A DNA stretch of 34,987 nucleotides from Candidatus Kaiserbacteria bacterium (GCA_029288865.1 JARIGM010000036.1:1-34987), one strand, 5' to 3'; positions 16,400-24,886 are shown, numbered from the stretch's first letter. Translations and numbers: made by a program. Notes: generated from the letters alone by a model not told the origin.

Positions 16400-17677
16400 A
16401 TGTTTGACTCAGCCCTCACCAAAACCAAACTCATATTCACGGATGCTGCGATTCGCACCCGTATCCTTTTCCTTATCGGAGCGCTCGTCGTGTTCCGTTT
16501 TCTTGCTGCTATCCCGATTCCAGGCGTCGACCACGGCCGTCTTGAGCAGTTCTTCCAGAATAACCAGTTCTTCGGACTCTTGAACGTCTTCTCAGGCGGC
16601 GGCTATTCGAAGCTCTCTATCGTGATGCTCGGCGTCGGTCCGTACATCACCGCGTCTATCATCATGCAGCTTGCGACGTTCCTTATCCCGCAGATCAAGG
16701 AGATGCAGACTGAAGAGGGTGAAGCAGGCCGCACGAAGTTCATCATGTGGAGCCGTCTCATCACTATCCCGATCGCTATCCTTCAGGGTGTCGCGTTCCT
16801 CTCGCTCCTTGAGACACAGGGAATCATTATCGGCCCGCTTTCATCACTCGCATTCGCTGCGAACGTCTTCCTCGTTGCTGGCGGCTCGATCCTGCTCATG
16901 TGGATCGGCGAGCTTATCACTGAGTTCGGTATCGGAAACGGCGTTTCGCTCATCATCTTCGCGGGCATCGTCGCACGCCTTCCTTCGGGCATCTCGCAGG
17001 CGCTCTTCGCTGCTTCTGCTGCGAACATCCCTGCATATCTCGGCTTCGTTGCGGTCGCGTTCATCGTCCTCTATCTCGTCGTGATGGCGTCTGATGCGGA
17101 ACGCTCAGTGCCGATCGCATACGCGCGTGCAGTTCGTGGTTCAGCGCTGCAGAACAACGCCGCGACCTATCTCCCAATCCGTCTTCTTCAGACTGGCGTG
17201 ATCCCGATCATCTTCGCGCTTTCGCTCTTGCTTCTTCCTCAGATGATCCTTGGCGGACTTTCAGCGATCGGAGTAAAGGGTCTGCAAGCTGCATCGCTCT
17301 GGTACACGGCATTCTCTGCAAATCTCTGGGCATACGGCGCGGTTTACTTCTTCCTCGTCATCCTCTTTACGTACTTCTACACGATGATCGTGTTCGATCC
17401 GAAGCGCATGGCTGACAGCCTTCAAAAGACTGGTGCCTTCGTTCCGGGTGTTCGTCCAGGAAAAGAGACTGAGAAATACGTCACCACTGTCGTGAACCGC
17501 GTGACCTTCCCCGGCGCAGTATTCCTCGGCTTCATCGCTGTCATCCCGTTCATCATTCAGGGCATCACCGGCATCAGCGCTATCCTCGTGGGCGGTACCG
17601 CGCTCCTCATCGCTGTGCAGGTAGTCATCGACCTCGTTCGCAAGGTTGACGCGCAGGTCTCTCTCCGCGAATATTAA
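16400..17677 (+). CDS. secY: Preprotein translocase subunit SecY
   Basis: LVVFRFLAAIPIPGVD, GPYITASIIMQL, ELITEFGIGNGVSLIIFAGI, DPKRMADSLQKTGAFVPGVRPGKETEKY. Confidence 0.97.
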   Translation: MFDSALTKTKLIFTDAAIRTRILFLIGALVVFRFLAAIPIPGVDHGRLEQFFQNNQFFGLLNVFSGGGYSKLSIVMLGVGPYITASIIMQLATFLIPQIKEMQTEEGEAGRTKFIMWSRLITIPIAILQGVAFLSLLETQGIIIGPLSSLAFAANVFLVAGGSILLMWIGELITEFGIGNGVSLIIFAGIVARLPSGISQALFAASAANIPAYLGFVAVAFIVLYLVVMASDAERSVPIAYARAVRGSALQNNAATYLPIRLLQTGVIPIIFALSLLLLPQMILGGLSAIGVKGLQAASLWYTAFSANLWAYGAVYFFLVILFTYFYTMIVFDPKRMADSLQKTGAFVPGVRPGKETEKYVTTVVNRVTFPGAVFLGFIAVIPFIIQGITGISAILVGGTALLIAVQVVIDLVRKVDAQVSLREY

Positions 17678-17680
17678 AGA

Positions 17681-18271
17681 ATGAGCGAATCATCTGCTCC
17701 GCGCGGAAAACTCATATTGGTCGTGGGCCCCACGGGAAGCGGCAAGAGCGTGCTCATGGCATACGTGCATGAGCAGTTCCCGGACATTCTCTTTCCGAGC
17801 ACGTATACCACTCGCGAACGCCGACCAGGCAGCGAGAACAGCAGCTATCACTTCGTGAGCGTGGAGGAATTCACTGCTATGCGCGACCGAGGAGAATTCC
17901 TCGAATGGGCACAATTCGGGAATAACTTCTATGGGACGCCGAAGTCAGAGATCGAAAGCGCGCTTGCTAATGGCAAGATCCTGATGAAAGAGATGGAAGT
18001 GCAAGGCGTGCGCCAAGTGCAGGAGAAGCTACCCGCTGAGGAGCTTGCGCTGATGTATATCGATGCAGGTTCGTGGGACGAGCTCGAGCGTCGTGTCCGT
18101 GCCCGCGCGCCGATCAGCGAGGATGAGCTCGCAAAGCGCAAGCAGCGATACGAGGACGAGGTGCCATTCAAGGAAAAGGCGCAGTATGTGATCGAGAACT
18201 TGCCGGGAGAGCTCGAGGCGGCAAAAGAAGCGATCGCCTGTGCGATTACGAACGTGAGTTTGATATCATAA
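17681..18271 (+). CDS. gmk: Guanylate kinase
   Basis: LILVVGPTGSGKSVLM, FPSTYTTRERRPGSENSSYHFVSVEEF, EFLEWAQFGNNFYGTPKSEIE. Confidence 0.88.
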   Translation: MSESSAPRGKLILVVGPTGSGKSVLMAYVHEQFPDILFPSTYTTRERRPGSENSSYHFVSVEEFTAMRDRGEFLEWAQFGNNFYGTPKSEIESALANGKILMKEMEVQGVRQVQEKLPAEELALMYIDAGSWDELERRVRARAPISEDELAKRKQRYEDEVPFKEKAQYVIENLPGELEAAKEAIACAITNVSLIS

Positions 18272-18275
18272 GTAT

Positions 18276-18863
18276 ATGAACGAAAACGCGCTTAAGACCG
18301 TGCTCCTCCTCGGTCGTCCTGGTTCTGGAAAGGGAACGCAGACGACGCTCCTCGCTGAACGTCTCGGTTGGAAGACTCTTTCCTCCGGCAATACGTTCCG
18401 TGAGCTGCGCAATAGTGACAGTCCGCTTGGACAGAAAGTCCGCGCGATGTATGACTCCGGCATTCTCTTTCCACATTGGTTCCCGGCATATCTCTTCCAA
18501 AACGCTGTCTTGAACATGGACCCACAGGAGGGAATCATCTGCGAAGGATTTGCGCGTGCTGTCGAGGAAGCGAAACTATTCGATGAGGTGCTGACATTCC
18601 TCGGTCGTCCCTATGTCGCGTTCAATCTTGCCGTCTCGGAAGATGAGGCGATGCGTCGCCAGCTGAGCCGCAATGAGACTGATGCACGCCCGGACAGCGA
18701 TACTCCTGAGAAGATCAAGGTACGTTTTAATGAATACACGAATCGCACCGAACCAGTGCTTGCCTTCTTCAAAGAGAAGGGAACGCTCATCGAGATAAAC
18801 GGCGAGCAAACACCCGAAGAGATCGCGACTGAACTGTACGAGCAACTTTCATCTCACTTATGA
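18276..18863 (+). CDS. adk: Adenylate kinase family protein
   Basis: VLLLGRPGSGKGTQTTLLAERLGWKTLSSGNTFREL, CEGFARAVEEA, DSDTPEKIKVRFNEYTNRTEPVLAFF. Confidence 0.85.
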   Translation: MNENALKTVLLLGRPGSGKGTQTTLLAERLGWKTLSSGNTFRELRNSDSPLGQKVRAMYDSGILFPHWFPAYLFQNAVLNMDPQEGIICEGFARAVEEAKLFDEVLTFLGRPYVAFNLAVSEDEAMRRQLSRNETDARPDSDTPEKIKVRFNEYTNRTEPVLAFFKEKGTLIEINGEQTPEEIATELYEQLSSHL

Positions 18864-19636
18864 TCGTACGAACGCCTGAAGAGCGGGCGGGAATCATAGA
18901 AGCTGGCAAGCGCTTGGGAGCTGTATTGGAACAGCTAGCTGCTGCAGCGAAGCCAGGCGTTTCAACGCTTGAGCTCGATGCACTTGCAGAGAAACTCATC
19001 AAAGAAAATAGTGATAACACATCACTCAAGGGATATAAGCCCGAAGGTGCTCGCCGTCCGTACCCTGCAACGTTGTGCGTTTCAATAAATGACGAAGTGG
19101 TGCACGGCATTCCATCTGCCGAGCGAATTCTTAAGCAGGGCGATATCGTTGGGCTCGATTTGGTGCTCGATCACCAAGGCTACTTTGTGGATTCAGCGCT
19201 CACTGTTGCAGTGGGCACGATCTCGCCTAAAGCGCATGAGCTGATCGGCGTCACACAAGCAGCGCTCGCTGCTGGTATCGAGATGGCTCGTCCGGGAAAT
19301 CGTATCGGCGACATCTCGCATGCGATCGATTCCATGGCAAAGGACGGCGGGTTTGCAGTCGTGCGGCTTCTTGGTGGTCATGGAGTCGGTCACAGTGTGC
19401 ATGAGGAACCATTTATTCCGAATGCAGGGCATCCAGGCACTGGCACTGAAATCCTGCCGGGAATGGTATTTGCGATCGAGCCGATCGTGAATCAAGGCAA
19501 AGCAAGCGTCATTCTTGGCCCTGATGGATATACCTATCGCACACGAGACGGACTTCTCTCCGCTCACTTTGAACACACGGTGCTTGTGGAAGAAGAGCAG
19601 ACCCTCATACTCACACGTCGTTCCAGCGAGAAATAG
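18860..19636 (+). CDS. map: Type I methionine aminopeptidase
   Basis: CVSINDEVVHGIPS, GDIVGLDLVL, GGHGVGHSVHEEPFIPN, LPGMVFAIEPIV. Confidence 0.96.
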   Translation: MIVRTPEERAGIIEAGKRLGAVLEQLAAAAKPGVSTLELDALAEKLIKENSDNTSLKGYKPEGARRPYPATLCVSINDEVVHGIPSAERILKQGDIVGLDLVLDHQGYFVDSALTVAVGTISPKAHELIGVTQAALAAGIEMARPGNRIGDISHAIDSMAKDGGFAVVRLLGGHGVGHSVHEEPFIPNAGHPGTGTEILPGMVFAIEPIVNQGKASVILGPDGYTYRTRDGLLSAHFEHTVLVEEEQTLILTRRSSEK

Positions 19637-19699
19637 TTCATCGGTTCTTAATCGCGCAAGCGGTACCGTACTACTGTTATTAATAACTAAATAACGTGT

Positions 19700-20089
19700 A
19701 TGGCTACAATCGTAAATAATCCATCTGCTGTACCGGCTGTTACTTCAGACACAGGGTCAGGAGCTGCAGGGTGGGTCTTGGCAGTAATCGTGATCTTGCT
19801 CGCAATCGCTGCAGGAATGTATTTCTATAATAATGGGAACCTTCGTGCAGGAGCTGGCGCAAATACGGGCGGCACGACGAACGTGAACGTGCTCCCAAGC
19901 AGCAATACGGGCGGTACTGGCTCGACCGGAGCAATGGGAGGTGGCACATCCGCAGGCACGTCTGGGGGCACTTCAGCGGGAGCTTCGACTGGAGGAACTG
20001 GCAGTACGGGAACTTCAGGTAGCGGCTCTACTGGCTCTGGCGGCAGTGTCTCGGGCAGCGCAGCAGGTTCGGGCACTATGAATCCTTAA
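19700..20089 (+). CDS. Small membrane-anchored Gly/Ser/Thr low-complexity protein
   Basis: TM segment WVLAVIVILLAIAAGMYFY followed by GGTGSTG/GTSAGTSGG tail. Confidence 0.65.
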   Translation: MATIVNNPSAVPAVTSDTGSGAAGWVLAVIVILLAIAAGMYFYNNGNLRAGAGANTGGTTNVNVLPSSNTGGTGSTGAMGGGTSAGTSGGTSAGASTGGTGSTGTSGSGSTGSGGSVSGSAAGSGTMNP

Positions 20090-20113
20090 TCCTACTCAGA
20101 GACGTCGTCTAGG

Positions 20114-20145
20114 AAAAGCAGTCACTTATTAAGGGACTGCTTTTT
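20114..20145. terminator. Intrinsic terminator
   Basis: AAAAGCAGTC...GACTGCTTTTT. Confidence 0.85.
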
Positions 20146-20177
20146 CTGCAAGAGGTGCGTTTTTAACGCCAACGCGC

Positions 20178-20229
20178 TATACTCCTCTTATATAAAGCGC
20201 CTGTGGCGATTTTTTAATATCATTTATTT
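20178..20229 (+). promoter_or_regulatory. ndk promoter -10 and 5' hairpin leader
   Basis: TATACT (20178-20183); CGCC-TGT-GGCG (20198-20208) followed by ATTTTTT; ATG at 20230. Confidence 0.55.
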
Positions 20230-20838
20230 ATGCCAATTCCACACCCAAAACTCGAGCGTACGTTCGTCATCGTTAAACCAGACGGTGTGCAGCGTTCGCT
20301 CATCGGAGAGATTATCAAGCGTTTCGAGCGCACTGGCCTCAAGCTCGTCGGCCTCAAGCTCATGATGCTCGACTCAGATCGCATCTGGAAGCACTACAAC
20401 AAGGACGATGCGTGGTTCATCAAGAAGGGTACTAAGATCGCTGAAGATCGCGCTGCTGCCGGCCTTTCAGCAGAGAAGGAGCCGATCGAATACGGCAAGG
20501 ACATCATCCGCGCGCTTGAGAAGTTCATGACTTCAGGTCCGGTGGTCGCGATGGTATGGGAAGGAAACTCAGCAGTCGCGGTCGTCACAAAGATCACTGG
20601 TACGACTGAACCTGCAACCTCTGATGTAGGTACTATTCGTGGCGACTTCACGATCGACTCGTACAATATAGCTGCGATTGATGATCGAGCTGTTCGTAAC
20701 CTCATCCACTGCTCTGATACGCCGGAGAATGCTGAGACTGAGATCAATCTCTGGTTCAAGCCCGAAGAGCTTCTCTCATACCGCCTCGTGGACGACGCGA
20801 TTCTCTACGACGTGAATCTCGACGGGATAATGGAGTAA
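20230..20838 (+). CDS. ndk: Nucleoside diphosphate kinase, extended form
   Basis: RTFVIVKPDGVQRSLIGEIIKRFE, FMTSGPVVAMVWEGNSAVAVV, VGTIRGDF, NLIHCSDTPENAETEINLWF. Confidence 0.92.
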   Translation: MPIPHPKLERTFVIVKPDGVQRSLIGEIIKRFERTGLKLVGLKLMMLDSDRIWKHYNKDDAWFIKKGTKIAEDRAAAGLSAEKEPIEYGKDIIRALEKFMTSGPVVAMVWEGNSAVAVVTKITGTTEPATSDVGTIRGDFTIDSYNIAAIDDRAVRNLIHCSDTPENAETEINLWFKPEELLSYRLVDDAILYDVNLDGIME

Positions 20839-20849
20839 GCTCGCAGGAT

Positions 20850-21050
20850 TTATACGATATCGTATAATCTGCCCAGAGCCATCCGCTAAAACGCAACTTG
20901 CTCATTTTAAGGGAGGTTTATATCCCGCGATCCTGCAAAGACTTCAGTCTTTCAACGGCGCGCGATGCGACCACCCACGTGGCATCCAAAAGTTGCCACA
21001 AGCGGATGGTTCACCACGAAACCCGCGCTTTTGGCGCGGGTTTCGTGGTT
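20850..21050 (+). ncRNA. Candidate structured RNA gene (predicted transcript about 20875-21050) with palindromic promoter and strong terminal hairpin
   Basis: Palindrome TTATACGATATCGTATAA (20850-20867) overlapping TATAAT (20863-20868); CCATCCGCT/AGCGGATGG closing stem, GCAACTT/AAGTTGC second stem, several inner hairpins, then a 16-bp-arm hairpin at 21013-21049. Confidence 0.5.
21013..21049. terminator. Strong hairpin, probable terminator
   Basis: ACCACGAAACCCGCGC-TTTTG-GCGCGGGTTTCGTGGT. No canonical long U-tract after the stem, so function is inferred. Confidence 0.65.
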
Positions 21051-21063
21051 GTATTGATACCAC

Positions 21064-21300
21064 ATGAAGCACGACGATGAAGTTACACCGAAAGGTGCTA
21101 ACCAAAGATATCTCATGGAAAAAGGACTTTTTATTGTAGAAGAACGCGAGATTGGATATGGACTTACACAGAATGAAATCGAGGCCATCTTTAGGGCGGG
21201 CTATCATCGATTTACTGAAGGCGAAGCAGCGAATCGTCGATATATAGATAGCTCTAGCTCGAAAGAAACCTTGGTTTACATCTTTAATCAGGAAGTCTAA
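21064..21300 (+). CDS. Hypothetical protein (78 aa)
   Basis: ATG ORF directly after the hairpin; no recognised domain. Confidence 0.5.
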   Translation: MKHDDEVTPKGANQRYLMEKGLFIVEEREIGYGLTQNEIEAIFRAGYHRFTEGEAANRRYIDSSSSKETLVYIFNQEV

Positions 21301-21325
21301 AGTGGGGGCATGATAAAGTCTATAC

Positions 21326-22729
21326 ATGTCGCTTAAACTCACGTGCTACGGTGGTGCGGAAATGGTTACGGGTTCGAACTTTATGGTGCAGGGCTCACGC
21401 GGAACGATTCTCGTGGATTGCGGTCTGGAGCAGGGTAATGATTTCGCCGAAAAGGAAATGTACGCGCCGTTTCTATACGACGCATCGAAGGTAGACGCGC
21501 TCGTCATTACGCATGCGCATTTAGACCATGTTGGTCGCTGCCCGAAACTGGTACGCGAAGGGTTCAAAGGGAAGGTGTACATGACGCCGCCGTCTCGCGA
21601 TCTGACCGAACTCATCCTGAAAGACTCAGTGGGCATCTTGACGCAAGAAGCGCATAAGCACGGCTTGCAGCCGATGTATAACGAAGCGGACGTCGAACGA
21701 TTCTTGAGTCTCATCGAAACCGTCGAGTATCACCAGGAAAAGGAAGTGGCGCCGGGAATGTCCGTCTATCTCCGCAATACGGGCCACATCCTCGGCTCGT
21801 GCAGCGTGCGCGTGAAAGATGAGGATGGGACGACACTCGCGCTCACTGGCGACATCGGTAATTCTCCTTCGCCGTATTTGCCTGATTGGGAACCGATTCC
21901 GGATGCAGACGCGATCCTGATGGAGAGCGTGTATGGCGACCGCGTGAACAAGGATAAAGCGAACCGCGTGAACATGCTCCGCGATAGCGTGAAGCGCGCT
22001 ATCGAGCGCGGCGGAGTGATCCTCATGCCGGCCTTCTCGCTCGAGCGCACGCAGCTCATGCTGTACGAGCTCTCAAAGCTCATGGAATCAGGCGAGCTTC
22101 CGCATATTCCAGTGTTCTTGGACTCGCCGCTCGCGATCAATGTCACGGGTGTCTATGAAAAGTGGGGGAGCGAGTATTTCAAGCCAGAAGCGGAAGACGA
22201 ACTCAAAAAGCGGCATGACCTTTTCCAGTTCCCATTCCTCACCATGACACCTTCCCGCGAGGAGTCCGAAAAGATTGCATCGACTCCCAACCCGAAGATC
22301 ATCATGGCTGGTGCCGGCATGAGTCATGGAGGGCGCATAGGGCGCCATGAGCAGCGCTACTTACCTGATCCGACAACAACCCTCTTCATTGTGGGATACC
22401 AGGCTCCAGGGAGCCCTGGGAGGCTCCTGCAGGATGGTGCACCGAGCATCCGCATAGACGGAAAGGAGGTTCGGGTCAAAGGGAAGATCGAGAGCTTCAT
22501 TGGGTGGTCTGCGCATGCGGATCGGGATGAGCTCGTGGACTTCGCCTCAAAAGCTCGCCCGGAATCGGGCGGCAAGACAAACACGTTCTTCATCGGTCTT
22601 GGTGAACCCGCAACCGCACGATTCCTCGCACAGCGTATCCATGAATATGTCGGCGCGCAATCGATCGTGCCGGTCCCTGGCGATTCGTTTGAAATCACTA
22701 AAACTGGCGTTACGAAAGTAGGAAAATAA
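21326..22729 (+). CDS. MBL-fold beta-CASP ribonuclease (CPSF/YSH1-like)
   Basis: THAHLDHVGR, LTGDIGN, SVYGDR, PAFSLERTQ, MAGAGMSHGGR, GWSAHADRDEL. Confidence 0.92.
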   Translation: MSLKLTCYGGAEMVTGSNFMVQGSRGTILVDCGLEQGNDFAEKEMYAPFLYDASKVDALVITHAHLDHVGRCPKLVREGFKGKVYMTPPSRDLTELILKDSVGILTQEAHKHGLQPMYNEADVERFLSLIETVEYHQEKEVAPGMSVYLRNTGHILGSCSVRVKDEDGTTLALTGDIGNSPSPYLPDWEPIPDADAILMESVYGDRVNKDKANRVNMLRDSVKRAIERGGVILMPAFSLERTQLMLYELSKLMESGELPHIPVFLDSPLAINVTGVYEKWGSEYFKPEAEDELKKRHDLFQFPFLTMTPSREESEKIASTPNPKIIMAGAGMSHGGRIGRHEQRYLPDPTTTLFIVGYQAPGSPGRLLQDGAPSIRIDGKEVRVKGKIESFIGWSAHADRDELVDFASKARPESGGKTNTFFIGLGEPATARFLAQRIHEYVGAQSIVPVPGDSFEITKTGVTKVGK

Positions 22730-22740
22730 AACCTCGATAG

Positions 22741-23052
22741 CTACGTGATTTCGACAACGGTGAGCCGCTCGTCCAAGATGCGGATGTCGTTACGAACTTC
22801 GTGTATCTCGGCATGCATTTCCATGAATCCACGTGCTGTCATAGCAGCGAGTTCATCTATCTTTTCATCGAATCTCGCCGTCAGTCGTTCTTCGAGACGG
22901 TTCTCCATTTGTTCAAACTTTCGGCCAAATTTCTCTTCGAGCCTTTGTTCGAAGTGGCCGAGATGCGTAGCGAGATGACTCTCCATTCGACTAATGAGGC
23001 GATCTTCCATCTCGGTAAGCCGCGTGTCGAGTTTTTGGTCAAGAGTAACCAT
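22741..23052 (-). CDS. Hypothetical coiled-coil protein
   Basis: Heptad-like LEEKFGRKFEQMENRLEERLTARFDEKIDEL. Confidence 0.6.
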   Translation of the reverse strand: MVTLDQKLDTRLTEMEDRLISRMESHLATHLGHFEQRLEEKFGRKFEQMENRLEERLTARFDEKIDELAAMTARGFMEMHAEIHEVRNDIRILDERLTVVEIT

Positions 23053-23164
23053 GCTGTGTATATTTTATTCTCTTCTAAATCGTCGTCAAACAGATGCAGT
23101 ATAAATAAGTGCGGATCAATTATTCCTGAAGGAAAACTGAAATAATTCTGAGTTTTTAAAACCT

Positions 23165-23204
23165 AAAAAGAAAACAGCCGCTCTTGAGCGGCTGTTTTCT
23201 TTTT
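23165..23204. terminator. Terminator of the infC-rpmI-rplT operon
   Basis: AAAAAGAAAACAGCCGCTC-TT-GAGCGGCTGTTTTCTTTTT. Confidence 0.92.
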
Positions 23205-23218
23205 CAAAAGGGAAGGGG

Positions 23219-23566
23219 TTATTTCACCTGCGCGACAACGCGAGCGAACCCTTCAGGCTGCTTCTGAGCGAGCTCAGAGAGAACCTTGCGATCGAGCTCG
23301 ATGTTTGCGCCCTTCATAGCAGCGATGAACGTGCTGTATGACTTGAATCCTGCTTCGCGGACTGCGGCATTCAAACGAACGATCCAGAGGGAACGGTAGT
23401 TTGCCTTGTTGTCCTTGCGGTGAGCGAAGGCGTTCTTACCGGCATGTACGAGCGATTCTTTCGCGAGGCGCTCCTTCGTGCCGCGTCCATGACGGTATCC
23501 TTTTGCACGCAAAAGAACGTTGCGGCGGCGCTTTGCTGAGATGACTCCTCCTTTAACTCGTGACAT
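23219..23566 (-). CDS. rplT: 50S ribosomal protein L20
   Basis: MSRVKGGVISAKRRRNVLLRAKGYRHGRGTKERLAKESLVHAGKNAFAHRKDNKANYRSLWIVRLNAAVREAG. Confidence 0.97.
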   Translation of the reverse strand: MSRVKGGVISAKRRRNVLLRAKGYRHGRGTKERLAKESLVHAGKNAFAHRKDNKANYRSLWIVRLNAAVREAGFKSYSTFIAAMKGANIELDRKVLSELAQKQPEGFARVVAQVK

Positions 23567-23601
23567 ACGCTAAATGATTATAAAATTACTAAACAAAAGA
23601 A

Positions 23602-23793
23602 TTAAGCGGATGTGCCTGGAAGGAAGCGACGACGGACTGCTGTCGTCATCTTAAGTCCCTGCATTCCCGACTTGTTTCCTTTTTCACGGCCAGACTCAAG
23701 ACCGTTGTAGTGGTCCTGTCCTGGGCGGCGTGCCATAAGCTTCCCATTGCGGGTGACTCGAACGCGTTTGCTGAATGACTTATTTGTTTTCAT
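23602..23793 (-). CDS. rpmI: 50S ribosomal protein L35
   Basis: MKTNKSFSKRVRVTRNGKLMARRPGQDHYN between infC and rplT. Confidence 0.9.
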   Translation of the reverse strand: MKTNKSFSKRVRVTRNGKLMARRPGQDHYNGLESGREKGNKSGMQGLKMTTAVRRRFLPGTSA

Positions 23794-24355
23794 GGTTTGG
23801 TGTTTCTGTGGTTGGTTTTGCAGCGACGCTCGAGGCCTTCAGGTCGCGCTCGATGATAGCCGCGAATCCTTTTGGTGCCCTCGTAACTGGCTCGGCGAGC
23901 TTGTAGGCGTACGGTATGAGAAGCAAGAACTTCTCGAGCCGAGACTTAAGGAAATTCTCGTCCATGCCCTTGTAGCGGCCTTTGAGGAAGAGCTCGATGC
24001 GCACGCGATGGCCTTCTTCCAGCCATTCGGCTGCTTTTCGGGCTTTTAGCTGCATATCATGCTCTCCCGTGCCCACTTTGATCTGAACTTCCTTGGTTTC
24101 TGAGACCTTGGCCTTAGCCCGAGCAGCACTATCTCGCTTCTTCTGCTCGTACTGAAATTTACCATAATCCATGATTTTCGCAACCGGAGGGTTGGCGTTG
24201 GGCGAGATCTCAATGAGGTCCAGGCCAGCCGCTTCGGCTGCTTTCATGGCCTCAGCAAATGACAAAACACCCAGGTTTTCTCCTTGGGCGCCTATCACGC
24301 GGAGCTCAGCTGCGCGGATTTCACGATTTATATAGACTTTTTCGGTAGTAGCCAA
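23780..24355 (-). CDS. infC: Translation initiation factor IF-3 (TTG start)
   Basis: VYINREIRAAELRVIGAQGENLGVLSFAEAMKAAEAAGLDLIEISPNANPPVAKIMDYGKFQYEQKKR; first codon TTG; 14-nt overlap with rpmI. Confidence 0.96.
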   Translation of the reverse strand: MATTEKVYINREIRAAELRVIGAQGENLGVLSFAEAMKAAEAAGLDLIEISPNANPPVAKIMDYGKFQYEQKKRDSAARAKAKVSETKEVQIKVGTGEHDMQLKARKAAEWLEEGHRVRIELFLKGRYKGMDENFLKSRLEKFLLLIPYAYKLAEPVTRAPKGFAAIIERDLKASSVAAKPTTETPNHENK

Positions 24356-24455
24356 AGTTTTGTTGTTTTAGAGGGTTATTATACCGTTAATATATGAAGA
24401 AATCAATAAAAGACGTGATTTTAAGGCGATTTTGTTACCCCCATAGAAGAAAAAT

Positions 24456-24489
24456 AGAGGCCCGATTCATATGTGTGAATCGGGCCTCT
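24456..24489. terminator. Terminator of the small lipoprotein gene
   Basis: AGAGGCCCGATTCA-TATGTG-TGAATCGGGCCTCT; minus-strand 3' flank ATTTTTCTTC. Confidence 0.85.
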
Positions 24490-24519
24490 GTATTAAGGAG
24501 TATCGAAGGTCGCAGGGGG

Positions 24520-24780
24520 TTACTTGGTGATGCAGTTGGTTCTGCGCACCATATCATCTGCGTTGCAGGCCACCGACCCGTTCGGCGTTTGGGCCTGCCA
24601 GCTGACGGTAGTCGCGCGGCGTTTAACGTCAGAAACCTGCACCTGGTCCGGACTGACGTTGTGGCCGACTGCTGCCGCGGTGGCCATCGCCAAGTTTTGG
24701 GGCGCGCTGGCGCACCCCACGAGGGCAGCGGTCAGGGTAAAAGCACCCACGACCATCGCCCGCCTTTGAAAGATCTTCAT
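24520..24780 (-). CDS. Small lipoprotein (lipobox LVGC), proteobacterial-like
   Basis: MKIFQRRAMVVGAFTLTAALVGCASAP signal/lipobox; AGAAAGG 7 nt before the ATG. Confidence 0.7.
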   Translation of the reverse strand: MKIFQRRAMVVGAFTLTAALVGCASAPQNLAMATAAAVGHNVSPDQVQVSDVKRRATTVSWQAQTPNGSVACNADDMVRRTNCITK

Positions 24781-24886
24781 CTTAATGCCTTTCTTCTGGG
24801 GAATAGGAGGTCATGCGGTATGCAGAGCTCCTAGGAGTGAAGATACCATTTATTTATGAATTGTAAACTAAGGTACGAGCAATTGA

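Noticed and set aside
19840-20080. Short tandem-like GGC/ACT-rich repeats
   Set aside because: They encode a Gly/Ser/Thr low-complexity tail; no regular spacers, so not CRISPR or a tandem DNA array.
24800-24886. CTCCTAGGAG palindrome upstream of the lipoprotein gene
   Set aside because: Only 10 bp and isolated; compatible with chance.
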